Source: Desmonostoc vinosum HA7617-LM4
Lineage (GTDB): Bacteria > Cyanobacteriota > Cyanobacteriia > Cyanobacteriales > Nostocaceae
NCBI GenBank assembly: GCA_019359515.1
Contig: JAHHHC010000025.1
Span: 23,448-87,447, forward strand
Direction of reading: 5' to 3'
DNA: 64,000 nucleotides
Of this stretch, positions 16,003 to 25,222 are shown piece by piece. The notes beneath the pieces were generated by a model. It did not search any database. It was not told the origin of the DNA and was given only the letters and a program-made list of their open reading frames with translations. Position 1 is the stretch's first letter, and each line of letters opens with the position of its first letter. Made by a program: the position numbers and the translations under genes.

Positions 16003-18234
16003 ATGGATCAAAATGTTATCAATGCTAGCCTTTCTACTCAGAATTTAACCTTTCGTCCAGGCGCTTATCCGAGTACATTTGAGGTAACTGTCAACAATGA
16101 CAGTAATCAATTTGCCAACTTTCAGATAGAAATCTTGGCAGCGGGAGAAATCCGCAATCCAGAGTATCGCTGGTATAAACTGGAACCAGAAGTTGCAGCA
16201 GCTAAACCTCCTGGAAGTAGTACCATATTTCAAGTTTTTATATTTAATACACCTATTCCTGGATTTGTCGGTCTGGTGAATTTGACGGTGAATATTTTTT
16301 CACCACAATTAGGACAACAGCGCAGGCTGTTAATGCGTTTGAAAATTGAGGCAGACAACACACCAACACATTTGAGTGTAGAGTTGCCTGTGCGAGAATT
16401 TCAAGTATATCCTCGCAATTGCATAGATATACCAGTACGAGTGCGAAACTTGGGTCAACAAAGTACAAATGTTGTACTACGTTTTGTAGGTGTAAATTTA
16501 TCTTGGTTAGTCGGTAGTGCAGAACGGCGGTTAACGATAGACCCAGTCAGTCAAACAGAAGCATCGTTTCAATGTCAACCGCCATCGGTAGTGCAAGCAC
16601 CTAGTCAAAATTATCCCTTTACCGTTGAAGCCACAAGCAGTAATGGATACCCTGCCAGTGCGGAAGGAAATCTCGAAGTTTTGCCGGTGGGTTTTATCGA
16701 ATTTGCCACAACACAAAAATCTCAAACACTCCCCAGCAATGGCCGCTGGTTGCCGAATTGGAAGGCTAATACAGCCTCTTTTGATTTAATATTTAAAAAT
16801 GCTAGCAACCTGAATCAAGAAATTAATGTGCAGATTCAGGGGCGAGACTGGCGCAAATGTAGTTTTAAGAAGTCGCCGGAAACAGCTAATCTCGGTTCTG
16901 GAGAGACAACCAAAATCGTTTTAGATGCCAAAACCAAACGTCCTTGGGTGGGAATAGGTAAAACACTCCTGCTGGAAGCCAAATCGGAACTATCCGACCA
17001 ACGCCTGGGTAGCACAGACCCCGCAACGCAGACTTTAGAATTGCGGGTTTTGCCAATTATACCTTTATGGTTACAACTAGCAGCGATCGCATTACTAGCA
17101 GCACTATTATTATGGTTACTGAATCCAGAGGCAATTACACATACTCGCTCCGTTAACTCAGTGCGGTTCAATGGTACTGGCTTATCTGTGGTCAGTGGCT
17201 CAGATGATTGCACAATCAGACTCTGGCGACCAGGAAACAACAGCTTAGAGCCTGATGAAAGAGTAACATATCCTGGGCAACCTATTGCTTGCGATCGCCA
17301 GCAAAAGCCCAAAGGCTTAATGGCAATTACCGACGACGCCGTACAAGTCTTGCGTTTTACTCCAGTCGAAAATAATCGTCTGGCCGTTGGTTTAGATAAT
17401 GGAGTCATCGAACTTAGAGATGTCCCCACAGGTGCAAAAATTAGCGAACTGCAAGACAGCAAAGACCCCAAAGCCAGAGGTGATAGAGTCTTTGACCTAG
17501 CATTTACCTCCAACTCACTAAAGTTATTCAGTGGCTATGGCAGTGGCAAAGTCAGAGTTTGGTCAAGACCATCAATTAATCAAGATTTTCAGCCAGAACC
17601 ACAACAAATACTCGACATCCAAGATAGATTAAGCCTCTCAGGCTTCCAAGTTCGCGCTCTTACTCTCAGTCCAGATGCCAAAACCTTAGCTATTGCTGGC
17701 AACTACAAGCGTTTCATGTTGTGGCAGTGGAACCAAAATCAACCTGATGATAAATCTCAAGGTTTATCAGTGCAAAGTCTCGAAAAACTAGACCAAAGAG
17801 TCGGCATTCAAGACTTTGTTTGGGCTTTGGCCTTTGCTCCCAACTCACAAGAAAAAATCCTGGCCACCTCTGACTCTGCTGGTTACATCACGATTTGGAA
17901 TTTAAATCAATGCCAAATTGCACCCAATCCACAACAGCAAGTAAAAGACCTAAATTGCTTACCCTTAGACCGCTGGGCAGCGTCAACAACATCAGTACGG
18001 ACTCTCATATTTAGCGAAGATGGCCGTACACTAGTCAGCGGCACAGATGATGGACGAGTGGTGGTTTGGAACTTAACTTCTGAATATAAGCTAGACAAAA
18101 CCAGAGCCGCAGAAGGCAAAACAATTTATAAAACCTCTAAAAAAATTAATAGTGTTGACTTAAAAACTAATCAAACAACCACAGTTGTCAGTGGTAGTGA
18201 AGATTTTCAAGTCAAGCTACACCGCATCAATTAA
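16003..18234 (+). CDS. Membrane protein: N-terminal beta-sandwich domains, one TM helix, C-terminal WD40 repeats
   Basis: I start the gene at ATG 16003 (MDQNVINASLS), giving 743 residues. The reading frame can extend to a TTG at 15904, but that adds an unrelated hydrophobic stretch. Residues 1-345 look like two or three Ig/NEW3-like beta domains (TFEVTVNNDSNQFANFQIEI; IPVRVRNLGQQSTNVVLRF). A transmembrane helix follows (~351-375, LWLQLAAIALLAALLLWLL). About six WD40 blades then come (SGSDDCTIRLW, SGYGSGKVRVW, SGTDDGRVVVWNL, SGSEDFQVKLH). The two halves lie on opposite sides of a membrane. There is no classical signal peptide. The gene is followed after 13 bp by a protein of the same plan, so the two probably work together. 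The function is unknown. Confidence 0.8.
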   Translation: MDQNVINASLSTQNLTFRPGAYPSTFEVTVNNDSNQFANFQIEILAAGEIRNPEYRWYKLEPEVAAAKPPGSSTIFQVFIFNTPIPGFVGLVNLTVNIFSPQLGQQRRLLMRLKIEADNTPTHLSVELPVREFQVYPRNCIDIPVRVRNLGQQSTNVVLRFVGVNLSWLVGSAERRLTIDPVSQTEASFQCQPPSVVQAPSQNYPFTVEATSSNGYPASAEGNLEVLPVGFIEFATTQKSQTLPSNGRWLPNWKANTASFDLIFKNASNLNQEINVQIQGRDWRKCSFKKSPETANLGSGETTKIVLDAKTKRPWVGIGKTLLLEAKSELSDQRLGSTDPATQTLELRVLPIIPLWLQLAAIALLAALLLWLLNPEAITHTRSVNSVRFNGTGLSVVSGSDDCTIRLWRPGNNSLEPDERVTYPGQPIACDRQQKPKGLMAITDDAVQVLRFTPVENNRLAVGLDNGVIELRDVPTGAKISELQDSKDPKARGDRVFDLAFTSNSLKLFSGYGSGKVRVWSRPSINQDFQPEPQQILDIQDRLSLSGFQVRALTLSPDAKTLAIAGNYKRFMLWQWNQNQPDDKSQGLSVQSLEKLDQRVGIQDFVWALAFAPNSQEKILATSDSAGYITIWNLNQCQIAPNPQQQVKDLNCLPLDRWAASTTSVRTLIFSEDGRTLVSGTDDGRVVVWNLTSEYKLDKTRAAEGKTIYKTSKKINSVDLKTNQTTTVVSGSEDFQVKLHRIN

Positions 18235-18247
18235 GGGAGTCAATAAC

Positions 18248-20566
18248 ATGCAAGCTCAGTTTAATCCACTGAAAGTGATTATCAACCCACCTGGAATACA
18301 GTTTGGAATGCCAGGAGATACTATTGAACTTCATGCTGTTGTCATCAACGAGGGAAATCAGAGCGCTGTTATTGACTTATATTTCGCCTTTGATGAGACA
18401 TTTCAAAACGTCACCGGCTGGTCTAATTCTCCCAGAGAAAGTATCGCGCTAGCCCCGCAACAAAATAGCGATGAAGTCACATTTGAGTTTCAAATTCCTA
18501 TTGATGCTCTCCCAGGCACCTATGACTACACTCTAGTTATAGATGCTCCTCAGCATTATCCCCAAGATACTCCAATAAATTTCTCCCGCCAATTAAAAAT
18601 TCTCCTCAAAGAACAGACTGTAATTCGGATAAACGACCCGACATTTTCTATTCAACCTAACACTAACCCCGACAAGCCATTAATTTTTGATCCTAATCAA
18701 CCTTTACAACTAGAGGTGATAGTTGACAACCGCTCTAATGTAGTAGACCGTTTCCGCTTAAGTTGCCCAGATTTAGACGATGACTGGTTTACAATCAGAT
18801 ATCCCATCACAGGATTTGAGGGATTAGGATTATTGTCTGGGCCGAATGCACTAGAACTTAACCCAGGTTCTCAAGGTCAAATATTATTGCAATTTCATCC
18901 ACCAGGAGACACCCTCGCAGGAAGCTACTCTCCAACAATTCGCTTACATTCAGAAAGCTATCCAGAACTGGTACTGTTAGATTTAGTTTATATCCAAATC
19001 CCCACAATTTATCGCCTCGATATACAACTGAACACTATTTTGGGAAAAGTTAGTCGCAGTCCTGGCAAGTATGAATTATCAGTAGCGAACCGAGGTAATA
19101 TTGTCCGCGAACTCACATTTGATGCTCAAAGTCGAGATGAAGACGAACTGTGTACATATCAATTTGAGCTTGATGAAGCCAGATTATTACCTAGTAAAGG
19201 CACTGACATCAATCTCATAGTCAAACCTAAATCTTGGTGGCGACGGCCATGGTTTGGTAATGGATTATCTCTGAATTTTCAAGTTGATATTCAAGACAAA
19301 CAAAGTTTACCTTTACCTGATACCTTACCTCAAGGAACTTTGGTATGGAAACCACGTCCTTGGTGGCAACTTTTACTATTAATCTTAACAGCTTTGCTGT
19401 TATTAGGGGGCATAGGATATATCATTTGGCGCAGCTTAAATCCTGACCCTTTAAGATTAGAAAATTTCCGAGCCAACGCCCCCCAAATCACTGAGGGTGA
19501 GGATGAGGTAGCTTTGAGTTGGGAGATTCACAACTATAAACAACTACAAAAGCTAGTGCTAATAGTCAAAGGCCCAAAACCCGCTCAGCGTACCTATGAA
19601 GTCAAAGATGGTATACCTGTTGAACTAGGCAAAAAAAGCGCGAACGAAATACCTGCTTGTCAAATACAAGACCAACAAGAACTAGTTTGTAATAATGTGA
19701 AAACTGGAGTCAATACCAGAGGAAGTTATACCTTTGAACTCCAAGCTTCTTATCGCAAAGGATTACCAATTTTTTCCCGGCAAACTCAAGACATCACCCG
19801 CAGTACTCAAGTAGAAATAACAGAAAGACCAATTCCCGAAGTCACTGATTTTAAGACAGACAAACCACAATATCAAAAAGGCCAAAATATACTTTTAAGT
19901 TGGGCGATCGCTCGTCCATTATTACTTGCACAAGTGCAAATTGCTGGTAATAAAGATGATGGGACATCGTTTGGACAACCAATTATTTATAAATTTAGTC
20001 AAGGCAATATTCAAGACCCTAAACTCAAAAATCTTTGCAAGCAAGAAAACCAACAACTACAATGTACAAATGTTCCCATCAATGCCTCTCAAGTCGGGAA
20101 ATTTACTTTTGAACTCAAAGCTATTCCCAACAACGGTAGCGATAAAGTTAATTCTAAAAAAGCGGAACCTACTGTCGAAATATCACCGAAACCCTTTAAG
20201 ATCGTCTCCTTCACTATTAATGGTAGCGAGCAACCAAACGTAGTTCTTAAAGAAGGAGAATTTGCAAATTTGGCTTGGAAAGTAGGGGGAGAAGACATCC
20301 AGGTGAAACTTCTTCCCTATGGGAATGATGTGTCCCCAACAGGCTCAATTAGGCTACCAGTTAATCAAGCTTTCCCATCTGAAATTGGACTGCAAGTAAA
20401 TGATATATCCGGTAAGCGACAATCCCAACAAAAAGGATTCGCAATTACAGTGATGAAAAAAGTAGTGCCAACTCCAACACCCACCCCTAACCCAATTCCA
20501 CCTCTACCTTCAACCAACAATAATCCCTTAAGATCTAATCCCCTACCTCAGAAACCAGTGCGGTAA
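18248..20566 (+). CDS. Membrane protein with beta-sandwich repeats on both sides of one TM helix
   Basis: Start ATG 18248 is chosen because AAGGGAG lies 8 bases upstream and the protein then begins MQAQFNPLKVIINPP. The product has 772 residues. About 370 residues of beta-rich, Ig/NEW3-like domains (TIELHAVVINEGNQSAVIDLYF; LEVIVDNRSNVVDRFRL) come first. A single transmembrane helix follows (~372-395, LLLLILTALLLLGGIGYII). Three further beta domains come next (ALSWEIHNYKQL, LLSWAIARPLLLAQVQI, NLAWKVGGEDIQVKL) and a Pro-rich tail (PTPTPTPNPIPPLP). Its N-terminal plan matches the preceding gene, with which it forms an operon. No enzyme motif is visible. A scaffold or anchor role is inferred. Confidence 0.8.
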   Translation: MQAQFNPLKVIINPPGIQFGMPGDTIELHAVVINEGNQSAVIDLYFAFDETFQNVTGWSNSPRESIALAPQQNSDEVTFEFQIPIDALPGTYDYTLVIDAPQHYPQDTPINFSRQLKILLKEQTVIRINDPTFSIQPNTNPDKPLIFDPNQPLQLEVIVDNRSNVVDRFRLSCPDLDDDWFTIRYPITGFEGLGLLSGPNALELNPGSQGQILLQFHPPGDTLAGSYSPTIRLHSESYPELVLLDLVYIQIPTIYRLDIQLNTILGKVSRSPGKYELSVANRGNIVRELTFDAQSRDEDELCTYQFELDEARLLPSKGTDINLIVKPKSWWRRPWFGNGLSLNFQVDIQDKQSLPLPDTLPQGTLVWKPRPWWQLLLLILTALLLLGGIGYIIWRSLNPDPLRLENFRANAPQITEGEDEVALSWEIHNYKQLQKLVLIVKGPKPAQRTYEVKDGIPVELGKKSANEIPACQIQDQQELVCNNVKTGVNTRGSYTFELQASYRKGLPIFSRQTQDITRSTQVEITERPIPEVTDFKTDKPQYQKGQNILLSWAIARPLLLAQVQIAGNKDDGTSFGQPIIYKFSQGNIQDPKLKNLCKQENQQLQCTNVPINASQVGKFTFELKAIPNNGSDKVNSKKAEPTVEISPKPFKIVSFTINGSEQPNVVLKEGEFANLAWKVGGEDIQVKLLPYGNDVSPTGSIRLPVNQAFPSEIGLQVNDISGKRQSQQKGFAITVMKKVVPTPTPTPNPIPPLPSTNNNPLRSNPLPQKPVR

Positions 20567-20682
20567 AGGTGGCGAAGTTTACTGTTGCCTGTTCCCTGCC
20601 TTGGCATAGCCTCGAAATTCTAAGCTAATCGTCATTGAAATTACATCTTTGCGTCTTTGGGTAACGCTCCTTGTATACCTAC

Positions 20683-20858
20683 ATATTTGATTGAAAAGTC
20701 TAAATTAATACTAAAATAGGCGATTAGAAATCGCGACTATACAGACAAAACCCACCTCCGTGGGTTTCAAGAACTCAATTTTCTATGTTTTCCAAAGGAG
20801 GTAGACTTCGCTTGTGTAGTAGCGAATTATATTCGCCCAAAACTTTTAAAACATCCTC
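20683..20858. mobile_element. Full-length MITE with IS5-like terminal inverted repeats
   Basis: The outer ends TTGATTGAAAAGTC and AACTTTTAAAACATCCTC fit GAGGTTGTTTGAAAAGTC and its complement, the same end as the IS5-type element at 63879. The inner arms GGCGATTAGAAATCGCGAC and the complement of TAGCGAATTATATTCGCC pair over about 40 bp. The whole can fold into one long hairpin. A truncated relative lies at 2815-2887. Confidence 0.65.
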
Positions 20859-20861
20859 TTA

Positions 20862-21005
20862 ATTACGAATTACGTTAGCAAAGCGGTAGCGAGTCCTCGA
20901 TAGCGTTAGCGAAGCGGTAGCGAGGTACGAGCGTCAGCGTAAAGCCTACGGCATAGCTTCGCTTAGAGCGACACAGGAGCGTCGCGTCATTACGAATTAC
21001 GAATT
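20862..21005. repeat. Complex GGTAGCGAG repeat bounded by ATTACGAATTA, copy 1
   Basis: The block contains GGTAGCGAGTCCTCGATAGC, GAGCGTCAGCGTAAAGCC and GCATAGCTTCGCTTAGAGCG, framed on both sides by ATTACGAATTACG units. A longer near-identical copy lies at 36172-36366 and a decayed inverted one at 37991-38076. Confidence 0.8.
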
Positions 21006-21043
21006 ATTTAATCTCTGGTTATAGATTAAAAGAAAAGGCAAAC

Positions 21044-21595
21044 TCAAGTTTTTGAAACTTCATTATATTGCTCTAAAAGAGTTTCTATACTGGCATTATG
21101 ATCCAAGAAAGAAAATAAATGCCAGTAGCGGAGTTTACCTTCTTGATCTAATACAAATTGAGCGGGTAAAGGCGCTCCTAAAGCCTGCCCTACTTGATAA
21201 GCACGAAATACCCTACAACTAGGATCGCTCAATAAGGGCATTTTTAACCCCAAATCTCTCACAACTATTTGACTCTGTTTTTCATCAGTACTAGTAATCA
21301 TCAAAACTTCTACACCGCGATTTTTAAATTGCTCATAGTTCTCATTTAAAGCTTTGATATGAGGAAAACAAAATGGGCAATATTGCTTTTCAGTAAATAT
21401 CCGCGTGAAGGCAAGTAATACTGGTTGCTTACCTCTGTAGTCGGATAATTTTACTAATGTTCCATTGGTAATATCTGGCAGTTGAAAATCTGGTGTTCCT
21501 ACTCCCAATCTGAGGGAATTGATCGCTGGAACTGGCAAAAAATTACGCAAAAAGCGCTCATTGAATAAGCCGCTAAAATCATTTGAAGTCAGCAT
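21044..21595 (-). CDS. Peroxiredoxin-like AhpC/TSA family protein with CPFC motif
   Basis: The 183-residue protein has a thioredoxin fold of the AhpC/TSA redoxin type ([25 protein letters not shown]). The active site is EKQYCPFC, with two Cys spaced as in thioredoxin-like proteins, rather than the VCPTE of typical peroxiredoxins. It may reduce peroxides or act as a thiol-disulfide reductase. No signal peptide is evident, so it is probably cytoplasmic. It lies 258 bp downstream of a 2-Cys peroxiredoxin on the same strand, and the two may be related in function. The 477-bp gap to the left is filled by the MITE and repeat listed above. Confidence 0.85.
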   Translation of the reverse strand: MLTSNDFSGLFNERFLRNFLPVPAINSLRLGVGTPDFQLPDITNGTLVKLSDYRGKQPVLLAFTRIFTEKQYCPFCFPHIKALNENYEQFKNRGVEVLMITSTDEKQSQIVVRDLGLKMPLLSDPSCRVFRAYQVGQALGAPLPAQFVLDQEGKLRYWHLFSFLDHNASIETLLEQYNEVSKT

Positions 21596-21853
21596 TTTTT
21601 GATGGATTGGGATGGGAATTGGGGAGAGATTTTTATGCCGTCGTTTTGTGATTTATCACATGACGTGTTTGTTTTGCAATATCGCCATAGATAATCGACC
21701 GATGAAAAAACCACAGACAGACATTTAACTTAACACTAAGTATATCTATGTTTATCTGTGGTTATTATTAATTGTGTCTTAAGTGTATTTAAAGGTATCA
21801 GGGATGCAGATATTGAGATTCGGAAAGATTTTCCCAATTCACAGTTCCAATCC

Positions 21854-22465
21854 CTAAACCGCAGAGAAGTATACTTTAGACTTCACTGGATCAGGGTTCA
21901 TTGTCTTATCCCCAGGTTGCCAACCAGCTGGGCAAACCTCATCTGGATGAGACTGAACGTATTGAATTGCTTGTAATGTCCGCAGAGTTTCATCAACACT
22001 GCGACCAAAAGCTAGGTTGTTAATAGTAGCGTGCTGTATGATACCATCTTTGTCGATGATGAACAGACCACGCAAAGCAATGCCTGCTGCTGGGTCAAGC
22101 ACATTGTAGGCAGCGCTAATCTCTTTCTTGATGTCGGAGACCAGAGGATAATTCAAATCACCGACGCCACCAGACTTGCGATCAGTTTGAATCCAAGCGA
22201 GGTGGGAGAACTCGCTATCAACGGAAGCCCCAAGGATTTCCGTATTAATTTTCTTGAATTCTTCGTAGCGATCGCTAAATGCTGTGATTTCAGTAGGGCA
22301 AACAAAGGTAAAGTCTAGGGGGTAGAAAAACAGGATGACATACTTGCCGCGATAGTCGGAAAGTTTAATTGTCTTAAATTCCTGATCTACTACAGCCGTT
22401 GCTGTGAAATCGGGAGCCTGTTGACCAACGCGGAGGCTTCCTTCTATTCCGTAAGTGAGGGACAT
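21854..22465 (-). CDS. Typical 2-Cys peroxiredoxin
   Basis: The 203-residue product matches cyanobacterial/plastid 2-Cys peroxiredoxins over its full length. The peroxidatic Cys56 lies in [13 protein letters not shown] and the resolving Cys178 in [21 protein letters not shown] and the C-terminal YF (KVYFSAV) are the features linked to overoxidation sensitivity in this family. It reduces hydrogen and organic peroxides using thioredoxin and works as dimers or decamers in the cytoplasm. An AGGAGAA-like site (CGAAGGAGAATTAGG) stands just upstream of the ATG. A REP-like hairpin lies in the divergent gap to the debranching-enzyme gene. Confidence 0.95.
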   Translation of the reverse strand: MSLTYGIEGSLRVGQQAPDFTATAVVDQEFKTIKLSDYRGKYVILFFYPLDFTFVCPTEITAFSDRYEEFKKINTEILGASVDSEFSHLAWIQTDRKSGGVGDLNYPLVSDIKKEISAAYNVLDPAAGIALRGLFIIDKDGIIQHATINNLAFGRSVDETLRTLQAIQYVQSHPDEVCPAGWQPGDKTMNPDPVKSKVYFSAV

Positions 22466-22564
22466 TAACCTAATTCTCCTTCGACTTATATCCGTTTAAT
22501 AGCGTTGGAATTTGGGTCAAGTAAAACTCACCCATCCACGCTGTCATCCTTTTGAGTACGCAGT

Positions 22565-22593
22565 CCCCTACGCAGGGTTTCCCTCCGTAGGGG
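22565..22593. repeat. REP-like hairpin CCCCTACG...CGTAGGGG
   Basis: An 8-bp perfect stem encloses CAGGGTTTCCCTC. The same GGGTTTCCCTCCG core occurs at about 3313-3329 and inside the debranching-enzyme gene at about 23061. Confidence 0.7.
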
Positions 22594-22658
22594 CTGACTC
22601 ACAGTTTAATTACGATCTGTTACGACTATATCATAGTCATAACGATTTTGAGTAACCA

Positions 22659-24857
22659 ATGCCTGATTTAGATAAAAGAGAATGGCTGCTGACCAATGGC
22701 TTAGGAAGTTTTGCCAGTGGCACAGTTTACGATATCCGCACGCGCACTTATCATGGTTGGCTATTTGCCGCCACAAATCCACCCTCTGGGCGGACTCTTT
22801 TGATGTCACACTTAGAAGCTAGTTTGGAAGTATCAGGGGGCGTTGTCGCACTGGGGACAAATTTTTGGGGCAACCGTCAGATTGAGCCGGCAGGCTACAA
22901 ACTGCTACGCTGCTTTGATATTAATCCAGTTCCTAAATGGATTTGGGGTGAAGGTAACTGGCAGTTAACTAGGCAGTTGATGATGCCGTATGGCGTAGAG
23001 GCTAGGGGGGAACTAGGGGAAGACACGGGGACGCGGGGACGCGGTGAGACAGCGCTGCAAGAGGGTTTCCCTCCGACTGCGTTAGCGGGGGACGCGGAGA
23101 AATTGCTCTCCGTGTCCCCGCATCTCCCATTCTCTGCGTCTACTTCTCCCTATTCCCAATTTTGCCATCGCATTTTAATTCAGTATCGCTATGAGGGAAG
23201 TGAGACAGCAATTTTGCGGCTGCGACTGCTAATAGCCGATCGCGACTTTCATAGCCAGCAAATTGCTGCTAATTCCGACTTACATTTCTCGCAGTTACTG
23301 GGGCAGCAGCAAGTTTGTTTGCAAGCAATCAACTCTGGTCAATTTGGCACACCTTGGCATTTGCGCTGGACACAAGGAGATTATCAACGAGACACAGTTT
23401 GGTATTGGAATTATGGATTATCAGAGGAAACACAACGGGGTTTAAGCGATCGCGAAGACCTTTACAGTCCGGGTTACTTAACAGTCACTCTCCAACCTGG
23501 AGATGCAGTGACTCTGGAAGCACAAGTTGGTTTTCCCGATCCCCAGCAAAGCGTTCTCACCTGCGATACCTTTACAGAAGCCGTAGAGGCAGAAGAGGAA
23601 AGGCTAAAAAGTTATTGGTCATTAGCAATTGACAAAGGACAAAGAACCAATGACAAAGCGCAAAGTCTGGGCGCTGGCTTCCAGCGATCAGAACTTTGTA
23701 AGAGAGGACAAATCTGGCAGCAACTCCTCAAAGCTGGAGATCAGTTTATCGTCTATCGAGCCTCAATCGCTGGCCCGACCATTATTGCTGGTTATCACTG
23801 GTTTAATGACTGGGGACGCGATACCTTGATTGCCTTACCGGGATTGGCATTAGTTCCACAACGCTTTGACTTAGCAAAAGGATTATTGCGAACTTTCGGA
23901 CACCACTGTCGTCACGGTTTGATTCCTAATGCATTTCCCGATGTTGATGGTGAGCCGTTTTATAACAGTATTGATGCAGCGCTGTGGTGGATTGAAACTC
24001 TAGGGCTTTATCTGGAAGCTACTCAAGACTGGGAGTTCCTAGCAGAGCAATTTCCAGTAGTGCAGCAAATTCATAAAGCCTTTGTTGGTGGTACGCGCTA
24101 TAACATCCAAGCTGATGCTACTGATGGCTTAATTGGTTGGGATGCGCGTGGTGTGGCCCTAACTTGGATGGATGCTGTAATTGGGGCACAGCCTGTTACT
24201 CCCCGGCGTGGAAAGGCAGTGGAAATCAACGCCCTGTGGTATTCCGCTTTATGTTGGGTGAGTCAGTGGGCAGAACGTTTAAGCCAGTTGGAGTTTGGCG
24301 AACCAACGCGTCTGGCCAAACAATCACAGCGTTATATCCAACAAGCGCAACAAGTAAAAGCCTCACTGCAAAAGTTTTGGAATCCTCAGCTAAATTATTT
24401 TTACGATACTATAGAACCGGACGATCGCCGAAATTCTCAAGTTCGTCCGAATGCAGTTTTAGCTCTGTCGTTACACCACTGCGGCTTTTCTGTACAGCAA
24501 GGGCGGCAGGTATTAGATCTGGCAACTGCCAAATTACTCACTCCTTACGGACTTCGCAGCCTTTCTCCCAGCGATCCAGAATATGTAGGTAAGTACCAAG
24601 GCAGCTTATATGAACGCGATCGCGCCTACCATCAAGGCAGTGTTTGGAGTTGGCTAATTGGCCCATATATTCGTGCTTGGCAGCGTTTTTACCCCCAACA
24701 GCCCCTACCTTTTGATTGGCAACCTCTACTAGATCACTTTCTGTGTGATGCTTGCCTTGGCTCTATTTCAGAGATTTTTGATGGCGACTTGCCACATTTG
24801 CCCAAGGGAGCGATCGCTCAAGCGTGGTCAGTGGCTGAGGTCATCCGTCATTACTAG
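22659..24857 (+). CDS. Glycogen debranching enzyme (amylo-alpha-1,6-glucosidase family)
   Basis: The 732-residue protein has the N-terminal GDE domain (REWLLTNGLGSFASGTV, RTRTYHGWLFAA) and the C-terminal (alpha/alpha)6 barrel of the amylo-alpha-1,6-glucosidase family. In the latter are IIAGYHWFNDWGRDTLIALP, GLIPNAFPD and AWSVAEVIR. It hydrolyses alpha-1,6 branch points of glycogen. Conserved acids in WFNDWGRD and GLIGWDARG are present. Two stretches of ~54 and ~19 residues do not fit the family. They are read from repeat DNA: residues ~115-165 (EDTGTRGRGETALQEGFPP) and ~324-342 (DKGQRTNDKAQSLGAGF). Both keep the frame, so the enzyme is probably still made, perhaps with altered activity. Confidence 0.92.
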   Translation: MPDLDKREWLLTNGLGSFASGTVYDIRTRTYHGWLFAATNPPSGRTLLMSHLEASLEVSGGVVALGTNFWGNRQIEPAGYKLLRCFDINPVPKWIWGEGNWQLTRQLMMPYGVEARGELGEDTGTRGRGETALQEGFPPTALAGDAEKLLSVSPHLPFSASTSPYSQFCHRILIQYRYEGSETAILRLRLLIADRDFHSQQIAANSDLHFSQLLGQQQVCLQAINSGQFGTPWHLRWTQGDYQRDTVWYWNYGLSEETQRGLSDREDLYSPGYLTVTLQPGDAVTLEAQVGFPDPQQSVLTCDTFTEAVEAEEERLKSYWSLAIDKGQRTNDKAQSLGAGFQRSELCKRGQIWQQLLKAGDQFIVYRASIAGPTIIAGYHWFNDWGRDTLIALPGLALVPQRFDLAKGLLRTFGHHCRHGLIPNAFPDVDGEPFYNSIDAALWWIETLGLYLEATQDWEFLAEQFPVVQQIHKAFVGGTRYNIQADATDGLIGWDARGVALTWMDAVIGAQPVTPRRGKAVEINALWYSALCWVSQWAERLSQLEFGEPTRLAKQSQRYIQQAQQVKASLQKFWNPQLNYFYDTIEPDDRRNSQVRPNAVLALSLHHCGFSVQQGRQVLDLATAKLLTPYGLRSLSPSDPEYVGKYQGSLYERDRAYHQGSVWSWLIGPYIRAWQRFYPQQPLPFDWQPLLDHFLCDACLGSISEIFDGDLPHLPKGAIAQAWSVAEVIRHY
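22999..23160. repeat. Repeat-derived in-frame insertion in the debranching-enzyme gene
   Basis: The segment is composed of GACGCGGGGACGCGG units, a GAGGGTTTCCCTCCG hairpin core, GCGTTAGCGGGGGACGCGG and TCCGTGTCCCCGCATCTCCC. These are all elements found in the intergenic repeats of this window. A second small one (TTGACAAAGGACAAAGAACC) lies at about 23629-23690. Confidence 0.75.
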
Positions 24858-24909
24858 GGACTGGGTAATGGGTAGGATTTGTTAAGAATATTGGTAAATA
24901 CTTTTTAAA

Positions 24910-24983
24910 TGGCTCAGGTCTGACTTGAACAGACGACCCCAGGCTTATGAGTCCCGTGCTCTAACCAACTGAGCTACTGAGCC
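24910..24983 (-). tRNA. tRNA with CAU anticodon (elongator Met likely)
   Basis: Read leftward, acceptor arms GGCTCAG and CTGAGCC pair fully. The D-arm is GCTCAGTTGGTTAGAGC, the anticodon loop CTCATAA, and the T-arm GTCTG-TTCAAGT-CAGAC. The discriminator is A at 24910 and CCA is not encoded. The anticodon stem CGGGA/GCCTG leaves an A-G mismatch next to the loop. CAU can be read as Met or, if modified to lysidine, Ile. The body resembles elongator Met tRNAs more than initiator. Confidence 0.93.
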
Positions 24984-25160
24984 TTAATTATTCACATCGT
25001 TTATAAGCATAGCATATAAATCTGGCTACAGCCAGATTTATTGCAACTAATTTGTTTTTTTGTGAAAAAAGAGGTGGATGTGGTTCGACTTGGCTCACCA
25101 ACCGGGGGATGAGGGAGAAAATTTCTCCGCGTCCCCAGTACCCCCATTCCCACACACAGT

Positions 25161-25183
25161 AAAAGAGGGAGTTTTTCTCCCTC
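25161..25183 (-). terminator. Rho-independent terminator of the M23 peptidase gene
   Basis: On the minus strand GAGGGAG-AAAAA-CTCCCTC is followed by TTTTACTG, about 40 bp after the stop codon at 25223. The rest of the 24858-25222 gap holds the tRNA and a short G-rich repeat remnant. Confidence 0.75.
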
Positions 25184-25222
25184 AGCAAACAAAGCAATTT
25201 GTTAATTACGAACAGCTAAGAA

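Noticed and set aside
16836..17513. Leftward frame of 225 residues
   Set aside because: It is antisense to the WD40 membrane protein, whose domain structure is clear.
25001..25197. Leftward frames of 63 and 69 residues after the M23 gene
   Set aside because: They overlap the terminator hairpin and a repeat remnant.
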